From Flavobacterium sp. SUN046 (GTDB lineage Bacteria; Bacteroidota; Bacteroidia; Flavobacteriales; Flavobacteriaceae): a stretch of 64,000 nucleotides of DNA. The stretch covers positions 46,078 to 110,077 of the forward strand of contig NZ_JAPQNT010000010.1 of assembly GCF_028867965.1 (NCBI RefSeq). The letters are read 5' to 3'. The first letter of the stretch is position 1. The number at the start of each line of letters is the position of its first letter. A program made the position numbers and the translations under genes. Positions 55,201 to 63,919 of the stretch are shown here, in pieces. The notes beneath the pieces are model-generated. The model was given only the letters and a program-made list of their open reading frames with translations, searched no databases and was not told the DNA's origin.

Positions 55201-55351
55201 GCCTGTAAAGACATTGAAGTGTCGTTTGTTTTTTCAAGGGCAGAATGTTTTGACTTTTACGCATTATAATGGATTGGACCCTGAGTTTAAATCGGCTGGT
55301 TATTTACCTCCTTTACGTGTCTTGTCTTTTGGAACACAACTTACTTTTTAA
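52277..55351 (+). CDS. SusC/RagA-family TonB-dependent outer-membrane transporter
   Basis: A 1024-residue protein. An N-terminal signal region (FWYFIICYCLTINSVAAG) precedes a carboxypeptidase-D regulatory-like domain (about 65-140: IYGSITDSNGVLAGVTVSVK, SDADGKYSI, VFSFVGYKSV). The plug domain follows (VLAAMQGRMAGVSITQTTGT, PLYVIDGVPY, IEVLKDADATAIYGSRGANG), then a beta-barrel rich in aromatic turns that ends in VLSFGTQLTF, a typical outer-membrane terminal strand. Length is normal. It imports nutrients together with the SusD-like lipoprotein encoded 16 bp downstream; with a peptidase gene third, peptides are the likely cargo. Confidence 0.93.
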   Translation: MNKNSIFNGGSAFWYFIICYCLTINSVAAGSKSSSTALKVTDFNYKQLQQQPLNQVQSKQQNNTIYGSITDSNGVLAGVTVSVKDKNISTISDADGKYSITAEKGAVLVFSFVGYKSVSVTVGSTNSINVVLQADAQTLEEVTVNAGYYKVKDKERTGSIAKITSKDIENQPVTNVLAAMQGRMAGVSITQTTGTPGGGFDVQIRGQNSLRAAGNVPLYVIDGVPYATDPVGSGMASGIFSTQPSPLNSINPDQIASIEVLKDADATAIYGSRGANGVVLISTKKGKSGKTVFSATVSQGAGRVTRFLDLMNTEQYLQMRREAFANDGIPIPSYAYDVNGTWDQNRSTDWQKELFGGTASLSNLQASLSGGSAQTQFLLSGTYGTQTTVFPGTFTYKKGNVHFSLNHSSLDKKFKVAFTAGYTSQGNNQPRVDLVQEAITIAPNAPALYQSDGTLNWENNTFNNPLRNLEGKYQAKTNDLIASTLFTYELSPYWSLKSSLGYTTTQHDETAASPFTKYNPAYGLGSAYSSLIVSGAQRHSWIFEPQIGWKHALGGGIVDALLGSTLQQQQGSMLVQYASGFASNSLIYNLASATNLYTLVSDASVYKYQAFFGRVNYNYKEKYLLNVTGRRDGSSRFGPGRQFAYFGAVGAAWLFSNESFLKGQKVLSFGKLRGSYGSTGNDQIGDYQYLDTYASSGVNYGGVVGLQPTRLFNPVFGWETSTKLELALELGFMQDRIFLTSGWYRNLSSNQLTGIPLPGTTGFSNLQANLDATVVNRGLEFTLRTVNFQKQHWSWTTNFNISIARNKLLSFPDLANSSYSTQYVIGQALNIRKVYHFTGVDPQTGLYTFADVNGDSALTSRDDKTEVKDLNPKFYGGFQNTFKYQQWQLDFLFQFVKQENYNASVISAYPGSGFNQPVSVLDHWQQPGTISSHQLYTDGSNSAAVDAYYKYVESDAAISDASYIRLKNISLSYELPVKTLKCRLFFQGQNVLTFTHYNGLDPEFKSAGYLPPLRVLSFGTQLTF

Positions 55352-55367
55352 TTTAAATTTTGCAATT

Positions 55368-56807
55368 ATGAAAACAAAATATAGAAATCCTATGTATTTA
55401 TGGACTACTAAAAATGCGCTTTATCGTTTGTTATTTTCGGCCTTTTGGTTGTTGTTATTGACCTTACTTTTTTTATTGAATTCGTGTGATGATTTTGTTA
55501 GGGTGGATTTACCTGGTTCGCAATTGACTGCAGCAGCGGTTTATGAGGATCCAATTACTGCTGATGCAGCCATGACCGATGTTTATGCTAAGTTGCGTGA
55601 CGGTGGTTTATTGAATGGAGGTGCTACAGGTTTGTCTTTTTTGATGGGCACTTATGCGGATGAGTTGGATTTTTATGGCAATTCTCAGAATGGTGCCGTT
55701 GCTTTTTATCAGAACTCTTTGTTGGCGTCTAATTCTGATGTTAAGAATTTGTGGGATGCCAGTTACAATCAGATTTATGGTGCTAATGCAGTGATTGAGG
55801 GTGTTACTAATTCGACCTCGCTGTCGGCTGCTACGCGAGCTCAATTAAAAGGAGAAGCTTTGTTTGTTAGGGCTTTAGTTCATTTTTATTTGAGTACTAC
55901 TTTTGGTGCTGTGCCTTATATTACCAGTACCGATTATGAGTATAATCGTCATGTAAGTCGTATGCCAGTCGCTAGCTTGCATGCTGCAGTTCAAGATGAT
56001 TTGGAAGCGTCAATTTTATTGTTGCCTGAGGATTATGTTAGTTCTGACCGCACTAGACCCAATCGTTATGCCGCCCATGCTTTGTTGGCTCGTGTAGCGT
56101 TGTATGCCGGATTATGGAATGAGGCCTCTGATGAAGCTTCTGCCGTTTTGAACCATACGGCATTGTACAGCACTGTAACCGATTTGGATGCCGTTTTTTT
56201 GAAAGAAAGTCCGTCTACTGTATGGCAGTTTAGTTCGTCAGCAATAGGTGGTAATACATTAGAGGCAGGAACGTTTAATTTTGTTGTTGGACCACCCCCT
56301 TTAGCGGCTTTGACTTCTGATTTTATGACCTCTTTTGAGGCGAATGATTTACGAAAAACACACTGGACTAATTCGGTAAGTGATGGCACTACCACTTGGT
56401 ACCATCCTTATAAATACAAAGCCAATGGCGATTCGGGTAGTGCCGTGGAGTTTACGGTAGTGTTGCGCATGGGTGAGTTGTATTTGATACGTGCGGAAGC
56501 TCGTGTTCGTGCTGGAGATTTAATAGGTGGAAAGGAAGATCTAAATATTGTACGTCATTTAGCAGGACTAAACGATACTACTGCTATGAGTGCGAGTGCT
56601 TTATTGGATTCGATTTTGGCGGAGCGTCGTGTGGAATTGTTTTGTGAGTTTGGGCATCGTTTTTTTGATTTGAAGCGTTTTAATCAGGTTCAACCAGTTT
56701 TGTCTGCGGTAAAAAGCGGTTGGAATGCCACTGATGTATTGTTTCCGATACCCGATTCGGAACTGAATTTGAATCCGAATTTAGCTCCTCAAAATGCTGG
56801 ATACTGA
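55368..56807 (+). CDS. SusD/RagB-family nutrient-binding lipoprotein
   Basis: A 479-residue protein from the ATG at 55368 (MKTKYRN), placed after the SusC stop; an upstream start would run inside the SusC gene. Lipoprotein signal: LLLTLLFLLNSCDD with the acylated cysteine near residue 41. SusD features are visible: DAAMTDVYAKL, the YNQIYGANAVIEGV helix, ALVHFYLSTTFGAVPYI, and near the C-terminus LYLIRAEARVR and ILAERRVELFCEFGHRFFDLKR. It caps the SusC barrel. The stop overlaps the start of the peptidase gene by one base (TGATG). Confidence 0.93.
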   Translation: MKTKYRNPMYLWTTKNALYRLLFSAFWLLLLTLLFLLNSCDDFVRVDLPGSQLTAAAVYEDPITADAAMTDVYAKLRDGGLLNGGATGLSFLMGTYADELDFYGNSQNGAVAFYQNSLLASNSDVKNLWDASYNQIYGANAVIEGVTNSTSLSAATRAQLKGEALFVRALVHFYLSTTFGAVPYITSTDYEYNRHVSRMPVASLHAAVQDDLEASILLLPEDYVSSDRTRPNRYAAHALLARVALYAGLWNEASDEASAVLNHTALYSTVTDLDAVFLKESPSTVWQFSSSAIGGNTLEAGTFNFVVGPPPLAALTSDFMTSFEANDLRKTHWTNSVSDGTTTWYHPYKYKANGDSGSAVEFTVVLRMGELYLIRAEARVRAGDLIGGKEDLNIVRHLAGLNDTTAMSASALLDSILAERRVELFCEFGHRFFDLKRFNQVQPVLSAVKSGWNATDVLFPIPDSELNLNPNLAPQNAGY

Positions 56808-59404
56808 TGCGATATATTATGTTGATGTTTAAAAGAGTTAGCGTTAGTTTTATTTTGTTTTTGATTGCCTGTTCGAGTTACGGACAGGCTAATCAAAAAC
56901 GAGTTTTGTTACCAAAAGATTATTCTTTGTGGAGTACTTTGAAAACAGAATCGGTATCTGATAATGGAGTATGGACAAGTTTTTCGCTTGGTTATGAATC
57001 GGGACTTGATAGTTTGATAGTGCAGCATATTGGTACTAATAAGCGTTATGTTTTTGCTAAAGGTAGGCAAGGCGCTTTTGTACAAGATGCTTATTTTGGT
57101 TGTTTGGAATTGGAGTCCACATTTGTTTTATGTGATTTAGCTACTGGAAAGCTTTTGAAAGAGCCTAATGTTACTGCTTTTTATGTAGTTGAACATTCCT
57201 ATTTGGTTTTGATTACAACAAGTGAGTCAGGCATGAATACTATTAAGGTTATAGATTGTAAGGGTAACGAATTAATTAGTCTTTCTGATGTTGGTGCTTA
57301 TAGTCTTAGTCCTGATAAAGCTGTGCTTGCTTATACTTTAGTTGGAGTGCCAGGTTCACTTGTTTCTTTATTACATTTTGGTTCAAAATTAGTGACAAAA
57401 GAAATTGTTCCGATTTCTGAACGGCGCTATACTAATTTGGTATGGGCAAATAATGGTGCGCAGTTGGTTTTTTTGAGTTCGGATGCTGCTGGTGTTGTCT
57501 TTGACACACTTTGTTATTATCGGGTTGGTTCGGATAAGTTGTATTATTATGCTACGGTTACCGCATTGAACTGGCCTAAAGAACTGGTTTTGGATTCGGA
57601 AGCCACAGCTTCGTTGGCGGTATCAAAAGATGGAACCCGTGTTTTTTTTATGATGAAAAAACGAGTTCCTATGGAAGATTTGTCAGATCTTGAAGCGGTT
57701 CAAATTTGGGATGGTTTTGATGGTGATTTGTATTTGTATCGGCAGCGTTATGGACATGATCAAGACCGTTCGCGGTTGGCTTGTTGGTGGCCTGATTCGG
57801 GACGTTTTTTGGCGATAGGTTCAGCAACTCGTACTAGTGCTTTTTTAACTGGAAATCAAGATTATGCTTTGGTTTATGATGCTACGTTGCATCAACCTAC
57901 TACCAAATATAATCCTGATAGGGATTACTATTTGATGGATTTGTCGACAGGTGTTGAAGTGCCTTTTTTAATGTCACATTCAGAGTCAAGAGAACATTTG
58001 TTGTGTTCGCCTGCAGGTAAGTATATTTCGTATTTTAAGAATGGGAATTGGTGGGTTTATTCTTTATATACCAAAGAACACCGCAATCTTACTGAGGGAT
58101 TGCCAGTTGTTTTTTATGATGAAACTAATGATCAAGCTGAGGAAGCTCGTCCGTATGGAAATGTAGGTTGGACTAGGAATGATTCTTCTATATTGTTGTA
58201 TGATCGGTATGGTGTGTGGGGTTTGACACCTGATGGAAAACAAGCTCGTCAATTGACTCAAGGAAGGCGTGATGCAGTTACTTTTAGATTTTTGCCTGAC
58301 ACTGTTAGTCAAGTTCCTCCGAGCGCTTTTTATTACATTACCGATTGTTATGATTTAAGCATTAATCAGGTACTTCAAGTTGCCTCAAAAGGAACTGAAA
58401 ATACAGGATATTGTTTGATTACGCCTAAAGGAAAATTACATTATTTAGCCTTTGAAAGGAGTAAGGCGTCTAATTTATTAAAAGCTGCTTGTAAACCAGT
58501 TTATGTTTTTCAGCAGGAATCTTTTGATTGTCCGCCTCAAGTTGTGGTTAGTGATGTTAGCGTTTCTAGTAAAAAGGTTCTTTTTAGAAGCAATCAACAG
58601 CATTATCATTACGGTTGGGGAAAATCGGAATTGGTGGATTATACAACTGCTGCAGGAAAAAGTTTGCAAGGTGTTTTGTTTTATCCGTTTGATTATGATG
58701 CTACACAACGTTATGGTATGGTGGTCTCGATTTATGAACGTCAAACCCATACTTTACATAATTACACAGCACCTAGCTTGTTGAATGCCTCAGGATTGAA
58801 TAAGACCATATTGTGTAGTAAAGGCTATTTTGTATTCTATCCTGATATTGTTTATGAAGTGGGTCAACCAGGATTTTCGGCTGTGGATTGTGTTTTATCT
58901 GGGACAAAAGCTGTTTTGGCATTAGTTTCTGTAGATTCAAAAAGAATAGGATTGATTGGACATTCCTATGGCGGTTATGAAACTAATTTTATTATTACTC
59001 AAACTAATTTTTTTAAAGCTGCTGTTTCAGGATCCTCAGTATCTGATTTGACTAGTGGCTATTTGTCTTTGGGTTTGAGTTATGCCAAAACCGATTATTG
59101 GCGGTATGAGAATGAGCAATTGCGAATGGCTGTCTCGTTGTTTGATGATTGGGAACGCTACCATTTGAATTCTCCTATTACTTATGCGGACAAAATTAGC
59201 ACTCCACTGTTGTTGTGGACTGGTGAGAACGACCGACAAGTAAATCCGTTTCAGACTATGGAATTTTATCTAGCATTGCGTAAATTGAAGAAGGTTAATT
59301 GTATGTTGGTTTATCCTAAAGAAGGACATGTTTTAATTGAAGAAAAACATCAAATTGACTTGACTAATCGTATATTGAATTGGTTTGATTATTACTTGAA
59401 ATGA
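56807..59404 (+). CDS. S9-family (prolyl oligopeptidase-type) secreted peptidase
   Basis: An 865-residue protein with a signal peptide (SVSFILFLIACSSYGQ). Residues ~40-600 form a beta-propeller-like domain typical of DPP-IV-like S9 enzymes. The C-terminal alpha/beta hydrolase holds the catalytic triad: Ser in GLIGHSYGGYE (about 725), Asp in TGENDRQVNP (about 805) and His in PKEGHVLIEE (about 845). A periplasmic dipeptidyl- or oligopeptidase that trims peptides imported by the SusC/D pair is the natural reading. The start is at 56807; an ATG 12 bp further in (MLMFKR) is also possible. Confidence 0.9.
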   Translation: MRYIMLMFKRVSVSFILFLIACSSYGQANQKRVLLPKDYSLWSTLKTESVSDNGVWTSFSLGYESGLDSLIVQHIGTNKRYVFAKGRQGAFVQDAYFGCLELESTFVLCDLATGKLLKEPNVTAFYVVEHSYLVLITTSESGMNTIKVIDCKGNELISLSDVGAYSLSPDKAVLAYTLVGVPGSLVSLLHFGSKLVTKEIVPISERRYTNLVWANNGAQLVFLSSDAAGVVFDTLCYYRVGSDKLYYYATVTALNWPKELVLDSEATASLAVSKDGTRVFFMMKKRVPMEDLSDLEAVQIWDGFDGDLYLYRQRYGHDQDRSRLACWWPDSGRFLAIGSATRTSAFLTGNQDYALVYDATLHQPTTKYNPDRDYYLMDLSTGVEVPFLMSHSESREHLLCSPAGKYISYFKNGNWWVYSLYTKEHRNLTEGLPVVFYDETNDQAEEARPYGNVGWTRNDSSILLYDRYGVWGLTPDGKQARQLTQGRRDAVTFRFLPDTVSQVPPSAFYYITDCYDLSINQVLQVASKGTENTGYCLITPKGKLHYLAFERSKASNLLKAACKPVYVFQQESFDCPPQVVVSDVSVSSKKVLFRSNQQHYHYGWGKSELVDYTTAAGKSLQGVLFYPFDYDATQRYGMVVSIYERQTHTLHNYTAPSLLNASGLNKTILCSKGYFVFYPDIVYEVGQPGFSAVDCVLSGTKAVLALVSVDSKRIGLIGHSYGGYETNFIITQTNFFKAAVSGSSVSDLTSGYLSLGLSYAKTDYWRYENEQLRMAVSLFDDWERYHLNSPITYADKISTPLLLWTGENDRQVNPFQTMEFYLALRKLKKVNCMLVYPKEGHVLIEEKHQIDLTNRILNWFDYYLK

Positions 59405-59464
59405 TGTCTTTTATTGTGTTGTTTATAATTGTTTTCTATTATAAATTAAGTTAGTTATTTAATG

Positions 59465-59502
59465 ACAATGCAGTTCTGTTATAGAACTGCATTGTTTTTT
59501 TA
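59465..59502. terminator. Terminator between convergent genes
   Basis: ACAATGCAGTTC, 7-base loop, GAACTGCATTGT and a T run: a perfect 12-bp stem after the peptidase gene. Confidence 0.9.
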
Positions 59503-59515
59503 AACTCCCTAAGTA

Positions 59516-59791
59516 TTAGTTAGGAATTTTGTACAATTGTACATCACAGGTTGTAGCACTAGGTGTTACTTTACCCCATAATGTGATTGTACCCGATTTA
59601 CAGATGTCACCGAATTCAGTACGGCACATTAAATCGGCATGGCATGGGTCGGCATTTGATACAAATCGGTACCCTTGTTGGTTTACAACCGCTTTGGTTG
59701 AAGCCATTGAAGTAGTTGCAAAAGCACCTGCCACACCTAATACCATTACCGCTAATGGCATCATTAGGTTTTTAAAAATACGTGATTTCAT
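59516..59791 (-). CDS. DUF6520-like small exported protein
   Basis: A 91-residue protein with a signal peptide (LMMPLAVMVLGVAGAFATTS) and a short mature part holding four cysteines (DPCHADLMCRTEFGDICKSG, TTCDVQLYKI), probably disulfide-bonded in the periplasm. It resembles the DUF6520 family of Flavobacteriia, often multi-copy and of unknown function. It lies downstream of the propeller-type and MauE-like genes on the same strand, which may help its folding or export. Confidence 0.75.
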   Translation of the reverse strand: MKSRIFKNLMMPLAVMVLGVAGAFATTSMASTKAVVNQQGYRFVSNADPCHADLMCRTEFGDICKSGTITLWGKVTPSATTCDVQLYKIPN

Positions 59792-59867
59792 AATAAAAGT
59801 ATTTAATGGTTATGATCTACTCTTTTACAGGTTTTCGATCTAATCCCTGATACAGGCCGGTATATTT

Positions 59868-60920
59868 TTAGTCAAACTTTATTTTGTATCTTATTAGTTT
59901 GTTATCAATTAATGCGTATGCATTTTGTCCTACAACAGAAAAGCTTCGCATTTTTTTATTTTGGATGTGGTATATAGGAAAACTGTATAGATAGCTTTTG
60001 TTGGTTAGGTTGTATATGTCAATTATACTCGCATTTTTCCATAAAGCATCGGATTCGTATAGTCCGGGTAGTGTAGAATTCACATATAGATAGTTTCCAT
60101 AGGTAGCGCTCATTTTGTTGACTATTAATGGCGGTTTAGCGAATGTTTTCATGTTGTGGCTTTTTACTTTGGCCAGTTCTATTTTAACTTTGCTAATAGT
60201 ATCGATTGTATTTCCTGAATATTCTTTTTGTAGTTTATTGTTTGCTACACTATATTGATTACGGTAGCGGTATACGTAAATTACTTTGTGGTTTTGTTTG
60301 TTCCAATGTAAGCTTCCATCGGTATCAAATATTCCGTCTATCTGTTTTTGGAGGAGTTTGGGTGCTATTTGGGTTTTGGTTGTATCTTTTAGGTTGATGC
60401 TACCTATATTACTTTGTCCGTTTTTAGGATTAATGTAACGGATTACCATATTTACGGTGTCTATTGGTTCTAATTGCGAGAAATACCAACCACTGTGTAC
60501 TTTTAGCGTTGCTGTCCAATTGGAAGTACTGCCTTTGAAAATGTATGGAATAGTACCTTCAAATACATAGAAATTATTTTGGTAAATTCTGATTTGTGGT
60601 GCATGGAATGGGAGGTTGGTTTGTTTTAATTGTATGTGGATGACTTTTTTGGATTGGAGTGCCGTATCGATTTCTGTTATTTGTAACGGAGCGGTTATGT
60701 TTCCGAGATAGATTTTGCCTTTATTTTCTCCTGCGAAATAGTAGGAGTTGTAGTTGAGGTTCATTTCGTTTGCTTGTACTGAACGATGTTGCGTAAACCG
60801 TCTGATAAAATTATTTTTGTAGTGGATTATGTTTTCGGACGCATTGAATAGAATAACTATTGCAAGAATGCCAATGCCTGTTGCAATTACGATGCTAATT
60901 ATTTTGTTTGTTGTTCTCAT
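59868..60920 (-). CDS. Membrane-anchored probable beta-propeller protein
   Basis: A 350-residue protein with one N-terminal membrane helix (IISIVIATGIGILAIVILF) and a long periplasmic part composed of repeated beta strands separated by GN/DG turns, suggestive of a propeller (for example YFAGENKGKIYLGNI, GNYLYVNSTLPGLY, GQNAYALIDNKLI). No catalytic residues are evident. It lies 9 bp behind the MauE-like gene. This set (propeller, MauE/DoxX-like protein, DUF6520 peptide) appears to be one operon. Confidence 0.6.
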   Translation of the reverse strand: MRTTNKIISIVIATGIGILAIVILFNASENIIHYKNNFIRRFTQHRSVQANEMNLNYNSYYFAGENKGKIYLGNITAPLQITEIDTALQSKKVIHIQLKQTNLPFHAPQIRIYQNNFYVFEGTIPYIFKGSTSNWTATLKVHSGWYFSQLEPIDTVNMVIRYINPKNGQSNIGSINLKDTTKTQIAPKLLQKQIDGIFDTDGSLHWNKQNHKVIYVYRYRNQYSVANNKLQKEYSGNTIDTISKVKIELAKVKSHNMKTFAKPPLIVNKMSATYGNYLYVNSTLPGLYESDALWKNASIIDIYNLTNKSYLYSFPIYHIQNKKMRSFSVVGQNAYALIDNKLIRYKIKFD

Positions 60921-60929
60921 TGTTACTTG

Positions 60930-61364
60930 TTATTTTTCGACTTTAGTTGGATTGTACACTAATATTGCTGTAGCTGCAGCAATTACAATAATGATATTGA
61001 AAATAAGGTGTTGGTTCCAGTTCATTTTTTCTAGTATGCCACCACAAGAACATGGGATAAATTCGCTGTAATTTAGAATAATATATATGTAAGCGGTGAA
61101 CATTACCATGAGTAGATAGGCTATATATAATGCAAATAGTCTTGTGTAGGGTATACTTAAAAGTAACGCAATAATTATTTCTGTAACTGGAACTAGAATA
61201 GTTATCCATCCTGCAAAAGCGGATAAAAGTGGTGATTGACCTAATTGGATTTGGAAATTTTCAAAATCTAATAGTTTACTTGTTGCAGCATACATAAAAA
61301 GTATGATGTAAGTGTAACTTATGCCAGTAACTAGTACATTGTTAAATTTTACAATTGGATTCAT
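60930..61364 (-). CDS. MauE/DoxX-like membrane protein
   Basis: A 144-residue protein with four predicted membrane helices (TGISYTYIILFMYAATSKLL; FAGWITILVPVTEIIIALLL; FALYIAYLLMVMFTAYIYII; LIFNIIIVIAAATAILV) and a periplasmic CSCGG motif (FIPCSCGGILEKM). This is the MauE/DoxX-type pattern thought to handle redox or disulfide chemistry. The Cys pair may act on the Cys-rich DUF6520 peptide encoded in the same operon (inference). The propeller-type gene follows 9 bp downstream. Confidence 0.8.
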   Translation of the reverse strand: MNPIVKFNNVLVTGISYTYIILFMYAATSKLLDFENFQIQLGQSPLLSAFAGWITILVPVTEIIIALLLSIPYTRLFALYIAYLLMVMFTAYIYIILNYSEFIPCSCGGILEKMNWNQHLIFNIIIVIAAATAILVYNPTKVEK

Positions 61365-61459
61365 AGTCGATGCGGTTATTGATTATGACTGTAAAATTCT
61401 GTTTTTTATTTTATATAAAGTTGTTGATTTGGGAGTATAAGTTGTTTGTTATTAGTATT

Positions 61460-62338
61460 TTAGTCTAGTCTTTTTAATTGGCTTGGTGTATAGTTGAATT
61501 TCTTTTTGAATGCTTTGGAGAACGTTACATAATCATTAAAACCGCATAGGTATGCTATTTCTTTGAGCGGTATAGCAGTTTCTAAAATCATTTTATTGGC
61601 TTGTTTTAGTCTCTCGTCGTTGTAAAATTGATAAATACTTGTATTGTATTGGTTGCGGAAAATTTCTTTAAGTTTGAATTCATTGGTTCCGAACATTATG
61701 GATAACTCTTTAGTGGTAGGTAATGGTTCTTCAAGATGCGTTATTATGTATTGGAATAGGTTTTGAATAATGGCTTTGTCAGTTATCACAAGATTACTAG
61801 ATTTCTCTGTGAATAGTATATCTTCTATTATGGTTGTTATTGAGGAAATGAAAATGGCATCACTTGGATAGAGTCTGAATACAGAACAATGTAATGGAAT
61901 TATTTTGTTGTTTGCTTCAAATAGAATTTGTAAGTTATTGTAGTACTTGGATTCTTTGTTGATGTCTTCTTTGATTACTTCCCATATTGGTTTGCATTGT
62001 ATTGCTATTATGGCTTCAAAGTTGCAGTTTAATAATTCTTCTTTAGCAATTCCAAAGTATTCAGGCACATCACTACTGAATGAAACTATTTGAAATTTGT
62101 TGTTTAAAATAAAAGTATGTTGAGTAGTGCTTTGGTAGGTGTAGTATGGAATTATTATTTCTAGATTTTCCAATTTTGTTTGCAGGATGTTTGCCCATTG
62201 GTTTAGTTTTTCTTCTAATTCGGAAACATTATCCAAAGGTTTAGTTACTTCAATACGGAAGTTGAGATTTCCGGTAGCTAATTCGAATAGCATTTGGTAT
62301 ATCTTCTTGATTCGGTATTGTGGTGACTGTTCCTGCAT
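61460..62338 (-). CDS. AraC-family regulator with PAS-like N-terminus
   Basis: A 292-residue protein. Residues ~60-185 look like a PAS-type sensor (TFILNNKFQIVSFSSDVPEY, then ECNF-like strands). The C-terminus has the double HTH of AraC proteins: ELSIMFGTNEFKLKEIFRNQ and PLKEIAYLCGFNDYVTFSKA FKKKFNYTPSQLKRL. It is encoded just upstream of the MauE-like operon on the same strand and probably controls it and perhaps the SusC/D operon. A palindrome of ATTCCCGAAT and ATTCGGGAATT lies about 40 bp upstream of its start. Confidence 0.88.
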   Translation of the reverse strand: MQEQSPQYRIKKIYQMLFELATGNLNFRIEVTKPLDNVSELEEKLNQWANILQTKLENLEIIIPYYTYQSTTQHTFILNNKFQIVSFSSDVPEYFGIAKEELLNCNFEAIIAIQCKPIWEVIKEDINKESKYYNNLQILFEANNKIIPLHCSVFRLYPSDAIFISSITTIIEDILFTEKSSNLVITDKAIIQNLFQYIITHLEEPLPTTKELSIMFGTNEFKLKEIFRNQYNTSIYQFYNDERLKQANKMILETAIPLKEIAYLCGFNDYVTFSKAFKKKFNYTPSQLKRLD

Positions 62339-62375
62339 GAAAAGATTTTTGTTGGAACAAAGCTATAGAATAGCA

Positions 62376-62415
62376 ATTCCCGAATCAAACAGTATAGTGT
62401 TGAATTCGGGAATTG
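62376..62415. promoter_or_regulatory. Inverted ATTCCCGAAT / ATTCGGGAAT pair
   Basis: CAATTCCCGAAT (62375-62386) and ATTCGGGAATTG (62405-62416) form a perfect 12-bp inverted repeat with an 18-bp gap, upstream of the AraC-type gene. The same motif lies in direct orientation at 29610 and 31529. Confidence 0.5.
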
Positions 62416-62447
62416 AATAGTGTATTTTGTATCTTTTTTTAATAAAA

Positions 62448-62474
62448 AAAACTATTTTGACTGCAATAGTTTTT
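62448..62474 (-). terminator. Terminator of the integrase gene
   Basis: AAAACTATT, 9-base loop, AATAGTTTT with an A run on the + strand, just downstream of the integrase stop as read on -. Confidence 0.65.
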
Positions 62475-62492
62475 AGGTTTGCCTGTCTATAA

Positions 62493-63728
62493 TTATGAAC
62501 TTTTGGCTAATTGTTGTGTTGTCATTTTTTGTTTAAGAATAGCCATATCATCACTTACTTTACTGTCAAGAATCTTTGCATATTGCTGCGTTGTTCTTAA
62601 GCTGGCATGTCCAAGCATTTTACTTACACTTTCCATTGGAACTCCGTTAGCTAGAGTAACTGTTGTTGCAAAAGTATGTCTGGAGCTGTGAAAGGTTAAC
62701 TCTTTATTGATTCCACAAACATCAGCAACTTCTTTTAAATAACTATTCATTTTTTGGTTGCTTAAAATTGGTACTACACTATTAGAATTCAAACATTTTG
62801 GATGGTTTTTATATTTTTCGATTATAGCTTCTGGTATAGGAAGTAAAGGAATGTTGGAACGAATTTTGGTTTTTTGACGATGTGTAAAAATCCATTTCGA
62901 TCCATCTATTCCAATTGAAATATTTTCAGAGGTTAGTTTTTCAATATCTATATAAGCTAATCCTGTAAAGCAAGCAAAAAGATAAATATCTCTGACTAAT
63001 TCCAAGCGAGGTATTGAGAATTGTTTTTTGCACATTACTTCTAAGTCTTCTTGATTGAGTATTTCTTTCTCCACTGGATTTATTTTAGCTTTGTACTTTA
63101 CAAAAGGGTTTCGTTCAATCCATTCATTGTTGTAACAGTCTTGAATTATTTTTCCGAAATTCCGAACATATTTGATAGTCGAATTGTTGTTACAGCTTTT
63201 TTCAGTTCTTAGATAAAAATCAAAATCATTGATAAAAGCAATATTAATTTTATTGATGTCAATGTCTTTTATTTTGTATTTCTTTAATAAAAATTCTTCA
63301 ATATGTTTTAGAGTGGTTTTGAATTTTTTGAGTGTATTTATTGAATATTGTTTTGGTATCAAAGATTCCATTCGTTTATTATGTTCCATGAATATTGGAA
63401 TTAACATTCGGAACTCATTTTCTTTTCCAAGGAATATTTTTTTGAAATCGTTTAAATCTATATTATTAGAATTGCGAAGTAATATGGTTTCAGTTTCGTA
63501 AACTTTAAATCTTAAAATATCTAGATGACTATTTATTAGCTTAGCTTCATTCGAATTACTTTTCATTCTGCCGGATGTTGCAGACCATTTTGTTTTATCT
63601 GCATTTTTGCCAGTTGGAAGCTCTATTCTTTTTCCGTTGAGAGTAATTCTCAAATAGATTGGAAGTAATCCATTTTTTAAAGCTCTAGAACTTTTTGCTA
63701 GGAAGAGGATTGAAATTTTGTTTGACAT
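62493..63728 (-). CDS. Tyrosine site-specific integrase
   Basis: A 411-residue tyrosine recombinase of the Bacteroidota element type: an Arm-like N-terminus (SSRALKNGLLPIYLRITLNG), a SAM-like core-binding domain (about 105-200) and a catalytic domain with FHSSRHTFATTV (H-x-x-R), GHASLRTTQQYAKI (His and nucleophile Tyr). At the first arginine box the sequence is FTGLAYIDIEKLT, with Ala in place of Arg, as in IntDOT-type integrases that lack the first arginine. It lies next to a tRNA gene with a perfect inverted repeat between, the usual place of an integrase at an island end. Confidence 0.92.
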   Translation of the reverse strand: MSNKISILFLAKSSRALKNGLLPIYLRITLNGKRIELPTGKNADKTKWSATSGRMKSNSNEAKLINSHLDILRFKVYETETILLRNSNNIDLNDFKKIFLGKENEFRMLIPIFMEHNKRMESLIPKQYSINTLKKFKTTLKHIEEFLLKKYKIKDIDINKINIAFINDFDFYLRTEKSCNNNSTIKYVRNFGKIIQDCYNNEWIERNPFVKYKAKINPVEKEILNQEDLEVMCKKQFSIPRLELVRDIYLFACFTGLAYIDIEKLTSENISIGIDGSKWIFTHRQKTKIRSNIPLLPIPEAIIEKYKNHPKCLNSNSVVPILSNQKMNSYLKEVADVCGINKELTFHSSRHTFATTVTLANGVPMESVSKMLGHASLRTTQQYAKILDSKVSDDMAILKQKMTTQQLAKSS

Positions 63729-63825
63729 AATGTGGTGACTTATTTGATTACTAAATTTAAGTTTAGATTTAGAATCTCACAAGATGTTCATCTTTTGAAC
63801 TTCTTGCTGTACAAGCTCTGACGTT

Positions 63826-63869
63826 AAATTCGGGGACAATTTTTTAATTTTATTTTTGTCCCCGAATTT
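63826..63869. repeat. 14-bp perfect inverted repeat near the integrase
   Basis: AAATTCGGGGACAA (63826-63839) and TTGTCCCCGAATTT (63856-63869) with a 16-bp A/T spacer, between integrase and tRNA. It could be part of an attachment site, an integrase operator or a transcript hairpin. Confidence 0.6.
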
Positions 63870-63919
63870 GCACCCGAATGCACTACAATTTAATGGTTTA
63901 TTTTGATGTTTTGTAAATT

